A program made the position numbers and the translations under genes. The notes below the pieces were generated by a model. That model saw only the letters and a program-made list of their open reading frames with translations. It did no database searches and was not told the DNA's origin. This document shows positions 32,240 to 41,107 of a stretch of 64,000 bases of DNA, in pieces (positions within the stretch are counted from its first letter, which is position 1; each line of letters begins with the position of its first letter). Origin of the DNA: Micavibrio aeruginosavorus (GTDB taxonomy: Bacteria > Pseudomonadota > Alphaproteobacteria > Micavibrionales > Micavibrionaceae); NCBI GenBank assembly GCA_016432265.1, contig CP066681.1, forward strand, positions 708,342 through 772,341, in the 5' to 3' direction.

Positions 32240-35200
32240 ATGAAGTTTGGTTTTTTTCGAGTGTGCAGCCGTTCGCTGCTGCTGGCTATCGAGGCTCTGG
32301 CGGTTATCGTCGGGTTGCTTGTGCTGCTGGCCGGGATCGGGATGTGGCGCCTGACCAGCGGCCCGCTCGATATTGGTTTCGCCCGCGATTATGTCGAAGA
32401 AGCGCTCAAGGAGAACGAAGCCGGCTATAGCGCCGATATTCAGGGCGCATCCTTGTCATGGCCGCAGATCAACGGCCCCCTGGTTCTTAGCCTGCGCGGT
32501 GTGGATCTGCTGCAGAATGAGATTTCGTTCCTGAAAGTTGCCGCCCTTGATCTCGGGGTGGCGGTGCGCCCGCTTTTCTTAGGCCATGTGCGCCCGGTTA
32601 CCATTCGTTTGCAGGAACCATCGATGCGCATCTTCCGCAGCGCTGACAATAAATTCGAACTCTCGCTTGATGGCGAAACGCGGGCTACGCATATGCAAGG
32701 CGAAGACAGCGCGCTTGAAACGGTGATCGCCGCTCTTTCGCGCGAGGATAAGGATCGCCGCAAATGGGGGCCTTTGGCGCTGCTGCGCGAGTTCGAGATC
32801 GCCGATGCGCGCATGGTCGTGGAAGATCATATTCTGGGCGTGACCTGGTATATATCGCCGCTCGATCTGTCTTTTGCCCGCGACCGGGAAGGTTTGGCCA
32901 TTACGTCAACGCTGGAATTGCCTGGCGGTGCCAATCGCTCCTCGGTCATCGTGGCAGACGCCATCTATAATCCGAAAATGAGCGATCTGGTGCTAAATCT
33001 GCATCTGCAGGATATCGATCCGCGCGCGTTGGCGCAGAAAATCGATGCTCTGGCGTGGTTCCGGGAACAATCTATCGTCGTGAACGGGGATCTCACCCTG
33101 ATCGCCGATCCGCAAGGCAAGTTGCGCCGCGTCGGCATGAACTTGACCAGTCAGGACGGCGCGCTGAACTTGCCGGATTTGTATGATGTGCCGCTCGGCT
33201 ATAACGAAGTGGCGCTGAAAGCGGAATACGATCACGAAAAAGGGGTGTTTGCGCTTGAAAACCTATCTCTTACCATCAACGATTTGCAGGTGAATGCCAC
33301 GACAAAAGCGGAAATCAGCAAGGATCATATGCTGGTGCCGCTCATGATCACGGTGCCTTCGCTGCCGATGGATACGCTCTCGGGCCTGTGGCCGTCGGCG
33401 TTTGACGATGTTTCGGCGAAATCGTGGCTGACCGAGCGTCTGTCTGCCGGGCGTTTGTATAACGGTCTGGTGACGCTGGATATCGAAGCCAACCGTGTCA
33501 CCGGAGAGGCCGGAAAGGAATCGACCTGGGATGTTAGCGCCCGCAACCTGACGGCTGATGCCAAAATGGAGAATATGACCGTCGATTATAACAAGCCGAT
33601 GCTGCCGGTCACGGGGGCGGCGGCGACGGGCCGGGTTGAAAACGACCGTCTGGTGATCGATATCGAAAGCGGCAAGATCGACGATCTCGATATCGGCAAA
33701 GGTCAGGTGGTCATTACCGAATTGACGTCGGACAAAATCGGCCAGGCGAATATCGTCGCATCTATGAAAGGCCCGGCGCGCAGCGTCCTGCGCTATCTGC
33801 AAAAGGAGCCGATCGCCTTTGATGCTGAAAAAGCCGGGATCAGGGTTGAATCCGTAAAGGGGGACGCTGCGCTCGACGTTGATGTCTCTTTCCCGACGTT
33901 AAAGGATCTTCCTGCGGAACAAGTCGAGGTGAAAGCTCAGGCCACGGCGAACAACCTTTTATTGCCCGGTTTCATCAAGGGGCTGGATGTCACGGGTGAT
34001 AAAATCAATGTTCAGGTCGCAGACGGGATCGTCAAGATCAAAGGCCCGGCGCAACTGCAGGGGCGTCCGGCAAGCGTAGACTTTGACGCTTACCTTGAGA
34101 GCGCCGGCAAGCCGTATGTATTTCAGGCGCGCACCAGGCTGGTGGCGGATTACGATTTAAGACGTCACTTCGGCGCCGGGCTGGAAGATTGGCTTGCAGG
34201 CGACCCGACGATCAATGTGGTATATACGGAACGCAAGGACGGGCAGGCGGATATCAACGTCAAAGGCCAGGTCGACGATGTTAAATTGCTGGTGAAGCCT
34301 TTCAAATTCGAGAAAGATATTGGCATCGCCGGTACGGCCGAAGCGAACGTGGTGTTGCAGAACGGTGAATTGAAAGAGGTCAAAGACCTGACCATCGCCA
34401 CGCCCGATCTCAAGGTGGAAAACGGACGCTTGCTGTTCGAGACGGTTCAGGGCGTCTCCGAATTGCGGCGAGGGCGATTGACGCGCGCACGCCTGGGCGA
34501 AACCGATGTCGTGCTTGATTTCGAGCAGGTGCCGGGCGGGCCGCTCAAGTTTAAGGCATCAGGCGCGTTTTTCGATGCTCGCCCGTTCATCGGCAAAAAT
34601 GGAGAGGCGGGTGAAGACGCGCCTTATACGGGGCCTGCCGTCATCGCTTCCGCCAATGTGGAGAGGATGCGCACGCATCCGGCGCGAGTGGTTGAAAAAG
34701 TCAAACTCTATCTCGATATGAACAACAAGGGCGATATCAACCAGTTCGAAATGGACGCCATCGCCGGGCAGGGGCCATTGCTTCTGCGCTTCAGGCCGGC
34801 CACGGGCGGCGGCAAGATGATCATCCATGTCGAGGCGCAGGATGCCGGGGCCGTGTTGCGCGCCTTCGATGTGTACGAAAACGTGCAGGGCGGGCAGATG
34901 AAAATATACGGCGAGCAGGTGCCGGAACAGAACACGCGTCGCCGCCTGTTGCGTGGATCGGGAGAAATTACGAACTTTCGTGTCGTGAAAGCCCCGGTTC
35001 TGGCGCAGCTGGTCGGCACGCTGAGCCTGACGGGAATCCCCGAGTTGCTGAGCGGGCAAGGCATATCCTTCAGCCGCCTGCAGGGCGATTTCGACTGGGT
35101 CGTCAGCCGCAGCGGTGACGTTTATTACATGCGCAATGGTCGTACATCGGGTTCCTCGATCGGCCTGACGTTTGAAGGCAAGGTAGATAAGCGCGAGAAT

Positions 35201-35509
35201 GTGATGGATGTCGGCGGCACCGTAGTGCCGGTGACGTTCGTCAACGATTTTATCAGCAACATTCCCCTGATCGGCGATTTGCTGACCGGCGGCGAAGGAG
35301 CGCTGATCGCGGCGACCTATTCGATCAAAGGCCCCGCCAAGAACCCGACGGTGACGGTCAATCCGCTTGCCGCCCTGACGCCGGGAATTTTGCGCCGTAT
35401 CTTCTTTGAAGAGGAGAAAGCCGACCGCGCCCCCGATGCCATGGGGCCGCCCGCGCCGAAGGCGATTGTGTCGCCGCCATCAGGTGAACCGGGACAACTG
35501 AATCGCTGA
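32240..35509 (+). CDS. AsmA-like giant envelope protein (DUF3971/YhdP type)
   Basis: 1089 residues. One N-terminal membrane helix (LLLAIEALAVIVGLLVLLAGI) anchors a long periplasmic chain of repeated beta segments, ending in VTVNPLAALTPGILRRIFFEEEKAD. The start with FARDYVEEALKENEAGYSADIQGASLSWP and the later AsmA-like region (FRVVKAPVLAQLVGTLSLTGIPELL) match alphaproteobacterial DUF3971/AsmA-domain proteins. Relatives (YhdP, TamB) form bridges that move phospholipids between the two membranes. Monocistronic by context. Confidence 0.78.
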   Translation: MKFGFFRVCSRSLLLAIEALAVIVGLLVLLAGIGMWRLTSGPLDIGFARDYVEEALKENEAGYSADIQGASLSWPQINGPLVLSLRGVDLLQNEISFLKVAALDLGVAVRPLFLGHVRPVTIRLQEPSMRIFRSADNKFELSLDGETRATHMQGEDSALETVIAALSREDKDRRKWGPLALLREFEIADARMVVEDHILGVTWYISPLDLSFARDREGLAITSTLELPGGANRSSVIVADAIYNPKMSDLVLNLHLQDIDPRALAQKIDALAWFREQSIVVNGDLTLIADPQGKLRRVGMNLTSQDGALNLPDLYDVPLGYNEVALKAEYDHEKGVFALENLSLTINDLQVNATTKAEISKDHMLVPLMITVPSLPMDTLSGLWPSAFDDVSAKSWLTERLSAGRLYNGLVTLDIEANRVTGEAGKESTWDVSARNLTADAKMENMTVDYNKPMLPVTGAAATGRVENDRLVIDIESGKIDDLDIGKGQVVITELTSDKIGQANIVASMKGPARSVLRYLQKEPIAFDAEKAGIRVESVKGDAALDVDVSFPTLKDLPAEQVEVKAQATANNLLLPGFIKGLDVTGDKINVQVADGIVKIKGPAQLQGRPASVDFDAYLESAGKPYVFQARTRLVADYDLRRHFGAGLEDWLAGDPTINVVYTERKDGQADINVKGQVDDVKLLVKPFKFEKDIGIAGTAEANVVLQNGELKEVKDLTIATPDLKVENGRLLFETVQGVSELRRGRLTRARLGETDVVLDFEQVPGGPLKFKASGAFFDARPFIGKNGEAGEDAPYTGPAVIASANVERMRTHPARVVEKVKLYLDMNNKGDINQFEMDAIAGQGPLLLRFRPATGGGKMIIHVEAQDAGAVLRAFDVYENVQGGQMKIYGEQVPEQNTRRRLLRGSGEITNFRVVKAPVLAQLVGTLSLTGIPELLSGQGISFSRLQGDFDWVVSRSGDVYYMRNGRTSGSSIGLTFEGKVDKRENVMDVGGTVVPVTFVNDFISNIPLIGDLLTGGEGALIAATYSIKGPAKNPTVTVNPLAALTPGILRRIFFEEEKADRAPDAMGPPAPKAIVSPPSGEPGQLNR

Positions 35510-35523
35510 CGGCTTGCGGCCGC

Positions 35524-36780
35524 TTATTGAAGCCTCACAAGCGCGTGGCGTTTCTTTCCGGCGGAAAGCTTGATGTAGCCATCGCCGGTCAAGTCGCTTT
35601 CGCGGGCGACGAACTTATCGTCGCTGATAACATTATCATTGCAGCGAATGCCGCCGCCTTGCACCAGCCGGCGGGCTTCGCCTTTGGAGGCCGCGAATTC
35701 GACCTCGACCAGCAAATCGAGAATGGCAATGCCGGTCGACAGGCGCGCGCGCTCGACGGTGATGCTGGGAAGATCGCCGCCCACGCCGCCTTGCTCGAAG
35801 ACTTTTTGCGCTGTCTTGGCGGCCTCAAGCGCGGCGGTTTCGCCGTGGCAGATTCTGGTGGTTTCGAAGGCGAGGATTTTCTTCGCCTCGTTGATCTCAC
35901 TGCCGCCCAGAGTTTCAAGACGGCTGATCTCCTCAAGCGGCAGGGTGGTGAATCGGCGCAGCAGCGCGCCGACGTCGGCGTCTTCGACGTTGCGCCAATA
36001 TTGCCAGTAATCGTACGGGCTTAGCATCGCCGCATTGAGCCAGACCGCGCCCTTTTCGGTTTTGCCCATTTTCTGTCCCGAAGCGGTGGTCAACAGCGGC
36101 GCGGTCAGCGCGAAAAGCTGCACCTGATCCGCCTTGTGGCCGAGATCGACGCCGTTGATGATGTTGCCCCACTGATCCGATCCGCCCATTTGCAGGATCG
36201 TGCCGTATCGCCGATGCAATTCCAGGAAGTCGTACCCTTGCATCACCATGTAGTTGAATTCGAGCAGGGTAAGCGGGCTTTCACGTTCCAGCCGCAGTTT
36301 CACCGAATCGAAGGACAACATGCGATTGACCGTGAAATGCCGGCCGTAATCGCGCAGAAAAGACAGATAGTTGAGGTTGGCCAGCCAGTCGTCGTTATTG
36401 ACCATCAGCGCGTCGGTTGTGCCGTTGCCGTATTTCAGGAACTGGCGGAAGCAGGTGGATTTAATATGCTCGATATTGTTGTTGATGGTTTCCTCATCCA
36501 TCAGCTTGCGGCTTTCGTCCTTGAAAGACGGATCGCCGATCTTGCTGGTTCCGCCGCCCATCAGGGTAATCGGTTTGTGCCCTGTTTGCTGGAACCAGTA
36601 AAGCATCATGATCCCGGTCAGGTTGCCGATATGCAGAGATTGCGCGGTGGCGTCAAAACCGATATAGGCCGATTGCACGCCGACCGAGAGCTTCTTGTCC
36701 AGCCCTTCGAGGTCGGAGCACTGGTGGAAAAACCCGCGTTCCCGCATCACGTTGAGAAATTCAGATTTTACAGCGGCCAT
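35524..36780 (-). CDS. tyrS: Tyrosyl-tRNA synthetase
   Basis: 418 residues from the ATG at 36780; the frame opens 10 codons earlier, before the family start. Class I synthetase: HIGN in [13 protein letters not shown], the Tyr-binding [15 protein letters not shown] block, KMGKT in the KMSKS position, and a C-terminal S4 RNA-binding domain ([19 protein letters not shown]). Essential translation gene. It ends 15 bp from the end of the convergent DUF3971 gene. Confidence 0.95.
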   Translation of the reverse strand: MAAVKSEFLNVMRERGFFHQCSDLEGLDKKLSVGVQSAYIGFDATAQSLHIGNLTGIMMLYWFQQTGHKPITLMGGGTSKIGDPSFKDESRKLMDEETINNNIEHIKSTCFRQFLKYGNGTTDALMVNNDDWLANLNYLSFLRDYGRHFTVNRMLSFDSVKLRLERESPLTLLEFNYMVMQGYDFLELHRRYGTILQMGGSDQWGNIINGVDLGHKADQVQLFALTAPLLTTASGQKMGKTEKGAVWLNAAMLSPYDYWQYWRNVEDADVGALLRRFTTLPLEEISRLETLGGSEINEAKKILAFETTRICHGETAALEAAKTAQKVFEQGGVGGDLPSITVERARLSTGIAILDLLVEVEFAASKGEARRLVQGGGIRCNDNVISDDKFVARESDLTGDGYIKLSAGKKRHALVRLQ

Positions 36781-36830
36781 GATACCCATTATCCTTGAAA
36801 ATAAACGCAATTTCCTGATATCAGAGACTC

Positions 36831-37934
36831 ATGCAAAAGCCAAGCGTTAACCATAAAATCCATACCGCCATCGGCCTGATGTCCGGCACATCGCTGGATG
36901 GGATAGATGCCGCGCTCATCCGTACCGACGGTGCGGATTTCGTGGAGCCGCTGGCGTTTTTGACCCTGCCGTATGAGCCTGCGGTACGCGATTCCCTGCG
37001 CGCCTGCCTTGGCCTGTCGTCTGACCCCGATGGCCGGGTAGGGCGGGCCGAAGCCCTGATGACCGATGCGCATGCGCAAGCTGTCAAAACTTTGCTGGCG
37101 CTGGCCCATGTCAGGGCCGATCAGGTTGATCTGATCGGCTTTCACGGCCAGACGATTTTTCACGACCCCGATAACGGTTTTACGTGGCAGATCGGCGACG
37201 GCGCGAAACTGGCGCAGGATACGGGGATCGCGGTCGTCAATGATTTCCGCAGCAACGATGTGAAAGCCGGTGGGCAGGGCGCGCCGCTGATCCCGGTTTA
37301 TCATGCCGCGCTTGCCTCCCGGCTGCCCAAGCCTGTGGCGATCCTGAATATCGGCGGTGTGGCGAACGTGACATTCATTGACGATCAAAATCACGTTCTG
37401 GCCTTCGATACGGGGCCGGGCAATGCGCTGATCAATGACTGGGTGCGGGCGCGCACAGGCGAGGAATTCGATAAAGGCGGCGCATATGCGAGGGCAGGCC
37501 AGATCGACGGCGCGGCGTTAAGCCGCCTGTTGCAAAACCCATTCTTCGCGGCAAAACCGCCGAAATCGCTTGATCGGGACGCGTGGAATACGGCCTTTCT
37601 GCAAGGCTTTTCGCTCGAAGACGGCGCGGCGACGCTGAGCGCGTTTACGGTGCAAGCTGTGGCGCAAGCCGTAAGCCATATGCCGCAGAATCCCAAGGCG
37701 TGGTATGTCACGGGCGGCGGCCGCCTCAATCTTGCGATCATGGAAGGCCTGCGTTCTGCATTGAAGGCCCCTGTGTATGATGTCGACACGTTGCAATGGG
37801 ATGGCGACGCGCTGGAAGCGCAAGGATTTGCATATCTGGCGGTGCGTTCGCGTCTGCAACTGCCGCTTTCTTTCCCGTCGACCACCGCTGTGCCGAAACC
37901 GATGACGGGCGGGCGCTTTTGGGCGTTGCCATGA
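36831..37934 (+). CDS. anmK: Anhydro-N-acetylmuramic acid kinase
   Basis: 367 residues. ASKHA-fold kinase of peptidoglycan recycling that makes MurNAc-6-phosphate from anhMurNAc. Seen: GLMSGTSLDGIDAALI at the start, GFHGQTIFH, QIGDGAKLAQDTGI, FDTGPGNALINDWV and VTGGGRLNLAIM. Full length. Its stop overlaps the next start (ATGA). Its divergent partner is tyrS, 50 bp upstream, an arrangement shared by many proteobacteria. Confidence 0.94.
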   Translation: MQKPSVNHKIHTAIGLMSGTSLDGIDAALIRTDGADFVEPLAFLTLPYEPAVRDSLRACLGLSSDPDGRVGRAEALMTDAHAQAVKTLLALAHVRADQVDLIGFHGQTIFHDPDNGFTWQIGDGAKLAQDTGIAVVNDFRSNDVKAGGQGAPLIPVYHAALASRLPKPVAILNIGGVANVTFIDDQNHVLAFDTGPGNALINDWVRARTGEEFDKGGAYARAGQIDGAALSRLLQNPFFAAKPPKSLDRDAWNTAFLQGFSLEDGAATLSAFTVQAVAQAVSHMPQNPKAWYVTGGGRLNLAIMEGLRSALKAPVYDVDTLQWDGDALEAQGFAYLAVRSRLQLPLSFPSTTAVPKPMTGGRFWALP

Positions 37935-38932
37935 CAAGAATCAAAGCCCCCTCTGAGGATGCGCTGCGCGAGGCTTCGGGCTTGTTGCGCGCGGGGCAAC
38001 TGGTCGCCCTGCCGACGGAGACGGTTTACGGCCTGGGCGCGAATGCGCTTGACGGCGAAGCGGTGGCGCGGATTTTCGAAGCCAAGGGCCGCCCTTCGTT
38101 CAATCCGGTGATCGTGCATGTGCCCGATGTTGAAGCCGCGCAGCGCTATGTGATGATGGATGCGCGCGCGAAAGCCGCAGCCGCGGCTTTCTGGCCGGGG
38201 CCGCTCACCCTTATACTGCCGCGCCGCGAAGATTGCGCGGTGAGCGAGCTGTGCAGCGCGGGCTTGCCGACGCTGGCGGTGCGGGTTCCGGCTCATCCGG
38301 TTGCGCTTGCCTTGCTCAAAGAATCGGGCTTGCCCGTGGCGGCGCCCAGCGCGAACATCTCGGGGCGGGTCAGCGCCACCACGCCTCAGCACGTGGACGA
38401 GGGGCTGGGCGATAAAGTCCGCCTGATACTGGCGGCGGGATCCTGCGCTGTGGGGCTGGAATCGACTGTGCTGGATTTGAGCGGGGAAACACCTGTCGTG
38501 CTGCGTCCCGGCGCGATCACGGCGGAGCAGATAGGTGACGTTTTGGGGTGCGTTGTAGGGTACGATTTCGGCGATCATGGCGACAAGGTCAAATCGCCGG
38601 GGCAGACGCTCAAGCATTATGCGCCCTGCGTCGCGGTGCGTCTGAATGCTGTGGATGTCGCCCCGGGCGAGGCCTTGCTTGCGTTCGGGTCGATCAAATT
38701 CATGGGCATCAAAGGCGGCGGCAGTGCCAAAGACCTGCCGGAGAGCGCCTTGCGCAACCTGAGCGAGGCAGGCGACCTGAATCAGGCGGCGGCCAACCTT
38801 TTCCGCATGTTGCGGGATCTCGACCGTCCGGAACACGCCGCCATCGCGGTGATGAATATTCCGGATCAGGGATTGGGTATCGCGATCAACGACCGCCTGA
38901 AACGCGCCGCCGCCGGGTCGAAGCGGGGTTGA
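37931..38932 (+). CDS. Threonylcarbamoyl-AMP synthase (TsaC/Sua5 family)
   Basis: 333 residues from the ATG overlapping the anmK stop. The YrdC domain has LRAGQLVALPTETVYGLGANA, KGRPSFNPVIVH, FWPGPLTLIL, RVPAHPVALALL and PVAAPSANISGR. The extra C-terminal domain (SPGQTLKHYAPCVAVRL) makes it Sua5-type. It makes the TC-AMP used to build t6A37 on ANN-decoding tRNAs. Translationally coupled to anmK. Confidence 0.92.
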   Translation: MTRIKAPSEDALREASGLLRAGQLVALPTETVYGLGANALDGEAVARIFEAKGRPSFNPVIVHVPDVEAAQRYVMMDARAKAAAAAFWPGPLTLILPRREDCAVSELCSAGLPTLAVRVPAHPVALALLKESGLPVAAPSANISGRVSATTPQHVDEGLGDKVRLILAAGSCAVGLESTVLDLSGETPVVLRPGAITAEQIGDVLGCVVGYDFGDHGDKVKSPGQTLKHYAPCVAVRLNAVDVAPGEALLAFGSIKFMGIKGGGSAKDLPESALRNLSEAGDLNQAAANLFRMLRDLDRPEHAAIAVMNIPDQGLGIAINDRLKRAAAGSKRG

Positions 38933-39318
38933 TTCCGCCCTTGGAGAGGGTATCTGCGGGATAGCGGGCGCGAGGTTTACCAGTTCGTTCGTCGATTTCG
39001 CAACGTTTAAATTTTTGATGACGCCCGCGCGATGCAGACGCAGGATCAGGCGCACTTGTTTCAGGAATTCTTTTTGCAGGCGCAAATAATGTTTGATCGC
39101 CCGGCGTTCGTTGATGATGGCGTGTGGATGTGGATGGTGGTGCGCGGGGTGGAGGCGGCAGGACTCATGCGTCCATGTTAGGACTTAAATCCTATATTGT
39201 CAAGCCGAGGATAACAGGGAAGCTTAAAACCCCCTGTAAACGACAAAGACGCCATCTTGATCAGGGATGGCGTCCGTTTGGGCGTCAGGCCGGGCTTGCG
39301 GCCTGTTTATTTAAGAGC
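38933..39318. other. Intergenic stretch with a terminator-like hairpin
   Basis: The minus strand keeps a long open frame with a short stretch of protein-like text (NERRAIKHYLRLQKEFLKQV, then RLILRLHRAG), with no ATG or ribosome site. I do not call it a gene. A 9-bp stem (GACGCCATC at 39248-39256 with GATGGCGTC at 39266-39274) with a TTTGTCGTTT tail on the minus strand lies downstream of the small gene at 39319-39474 and probably ends its transcript. Confidence 0.4.
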
Positions 39319-39474
39319 TCAATTTGCCAGAGCCAGACTGTGATATCTGTGCAAGGCGGCAAGCGCGCGCGCTCTGGCAGGATAGGCGGCTTGTCTCAAT
39401 GTTTGTCCGCCGAGAATTCTCCCGACGCGAAACAGAGCCTGTTTCCTGAACTCGTGGCCAAGAAGAGAAGTCAT
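39319..39474 (-). CDS. 51-residue small basic protein
   Basis: A short gene with an excellent GGAGG ribosome site 7 bases before its ATG (39474). It begins MTSLLGHEFRKQALFRVGRI and is rich in Arg, Ala and Leu (RQAAYPARARALAALHRYH), with no Cys. The amphipathic helix pattern suggests a small structural, membrane-edge or nucleic-acid binding protein. I do not recognise it. It is transcribed from the AT-rich stretch to its right, and a terminator-like hairpin (39248-39274) follows. Confidence 0.5.
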   Translation of the reverse strand: MTSLLGHEFRKQALFRVGRILGGQTLRQAAYPARARALAALHRYHSLALAN

Positions 39475-39965
39475 GTTTAACCTCCATTTCCTAGTCTCTA
39501 TGCTTTAAACATACATGATATGATGTATAAATTCAAGTAGAAAATAAAAAATCGTATTTAAAAAATGACATTCATATACTTATTATTACTTTACTATATT
39601 TAATTAAATTACAATTAATCTCGAATATGGGATATTATTACATGACAAATTAACCAGTATTCATGAAGTAATCATATAGTAATTGTGAAATTGGGTATGA
39701 AAAGGGGTTGCCTGCCAAGGGGTTGGGATATGGATATTCTGCCATGATCGGGGGATGAAACGCGGTATCCTGCAACAGGCAGAAATTTAAGAGGCTCCGT
39801 GAATGAAAGAGCCTGCATTCAATAAACTTCCGGGTGAAAAAATCATAGCCCCCCTGGCAGCATGCGCGGTCTGCTGTCAGCCAGGATATTGGTTGGTACG
39901 ACTGATAGGGGTATGTAATTTATGACAACTGATCTGCTTCCCGCGAGAGCCGTCGCGGCTAAAGT
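39475..39965. other. AT-rich regulatory stretch upstream of the small gene
   Basis: About 490 bp. From 39500 to 39690 the DNA is extremely AT-rich, with repeated TATTA/TTAAT and an inverted repeat ATACAT-N6-ATGTAT (39511-39528), placed as a promoter operator for the 51-residue gene. From 39700 to 39960 composition returns to normal. A 40-codon frame (39803-39925, MKEPAFNKLPGEK...) has only a weak ribosome site and I leave it out. Possible curved or H-NS-like-bound DNA; no other feature seen. Confidence 0.4.
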
Positions 39966-40919
39966 CTACTCGTTATAACGCGGTCGGCTGCGGGGCGTGT
40001 CGAGCGGGGTGTCGAGCTGCGCCAGCTCCATAATCTGCAAGGGGCTGACGGCCAGATTGCTCGTGCCACCGCTGTGCGGAATGCCGCCCAGAAGTTTGGC
40101 GGTGCGGTTGAGAGGTTGCTCGTCGTTATGATCGTCGGTGCCCGCGAGCAGGCGGATTTGCTGTTGCTGGTTGCTGCGGAAGAGGTTCTGCGCCCAGATT
40201 TCGGCGCTTTCTTCCATGTCGGCGCTCACGCGCGCGGCGGGGGCGGCTTTGGCTTCGGCCACCATCGCGGCGCTATCGGCGCTGTTGCCGAATTTTCGGG
40301 CGAAAAAATCATAGACCCCCGCCAGTGTGCGCGGCTGCCCGGTTTTGGAATCATAAAACACGTTGCGGTTGGCGCGTGCGGCTTGCGGGAAGAGGTCGGC
40401 CGCGGTTTGCAGCGGATTGTCCTTCATCGCGTTTAAAAAACCGGAGGCGCCGGACGGGCCCATGAAATGCGCGAAGTATAATTCGACCGAACCGATGGTA
40501 CCGTCGACGTTTTTTTCGAGATAGCGCTTGTTGGCGGCGGCGTATTCGGCGGCCATGGCGGCGGCGGTGTCGGGGTCGTTCCTGAGTGCCAGAATATCCT
40601 TGCGGGTTTGCGCGTCGCTGACCTTGCCGTCGGCGCCGATTTTATCGGCATAATCGCCAAGGCCGTATTTCGCGCCGTGGTCGCGGATCATCCCGAGCCA
40701 CGTTTTCTCGATGAACTGGTAAAGGCCGGTGGCTGAGCTGGATTTCGATTTGATGTCGGTTTTAAAGCTGCTTTCGGCGCTGGCTTTTTCCAGCAGGTAG
40801 GCAAAATCAACCCCTGTGCGGGCGCTGGCTTTTTTGATCGCGCCCAGCACCTCAGGCGAGGCTTTGCGCTGCAAAGCCGCCAAGGTGTTGTTTTTTAATA
40901 TATTTCCTGCCGAATTCAT
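39966..40919 (-). CDS. SLT-domain lytic transglycosylase-like protein
   Basis: 317 residues from the ATG at 40919 (GAGGTC site before it); the frame opens 36 codons earlier. The transglycosylase motif is AYLLEKASAESSFKTDIKS with catalytic Glu, followed by SSSATGLYQFIEKTWLGMI and the later VELYFAHFMGPSGASGFL. No signal peptide is visible, which suggests export by a flagellar or other dedicated system, or cytoplasmic storage. The Asn/Gln-rich tail is unusual. Cuts the glycan strand of peptidoglycan. Confidence 0.78.
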   Translation of the reverse strand: MNSAGNILKNNTLAALQRKASPEVLGAIKKASARTGVDFAYLLEKASAESSFKTDIKSKSSSATGLYQFIEKTWLGMIRDHGAKYGLGDYADKIGADGKVSDAQTRKDILALRNDPDTAAAMAAEYAAANKRYLEKNVDGTIGSVELYFAHFMGPSGASGFLNAMKDNPLQTAADLFPQAARANRNVFYDSKTGQPRTLAGVYDFFARKFGNSADSAAMVAEAKAAPAARVSADMEESAEIWAQNLFRSNQQQQIRLLAGTDDHNDEQPLNRTAKLLGGIPHSGGTSNLAVSPLQIMELAQLDTPLDTPRSRPRYNE

Positions 40920-41107
40920 CGATATGACCTCAAAGCGGGTTTTCAGCCCCTCCCCCTGTATCAGCAAGGGGTGTGCCAGTTTGCCCCCTGATTTGCCGTA
41001 ATCGTTTTTGCGCGGCAACATGCGCAAGGTGTGGGACTGCCGGGCAATTCTGCTATATTTACCCCTTGCGGTTTTCCCGTTTCACCCCGTTCCCCGAGGT
41101 TCCCCCG

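Noticed and set aside
37391-39085. A 564-codon open frame on the minus strand across anmK and the Sua5-type gene.
   Set aside because: It is antisense to two clear genes, has no ATG or ribosome site, and its text is Arg/Gln/His-rich as expected from the opposite strand of GC-rich codons. Only the first 40 residues, outside the genes, look protein-like.
39803-39925. A 40-codon frame with an ATG.
   Set aside because: Weak ribosome site, no protein-like pattern and no neighbour in the same transcript.
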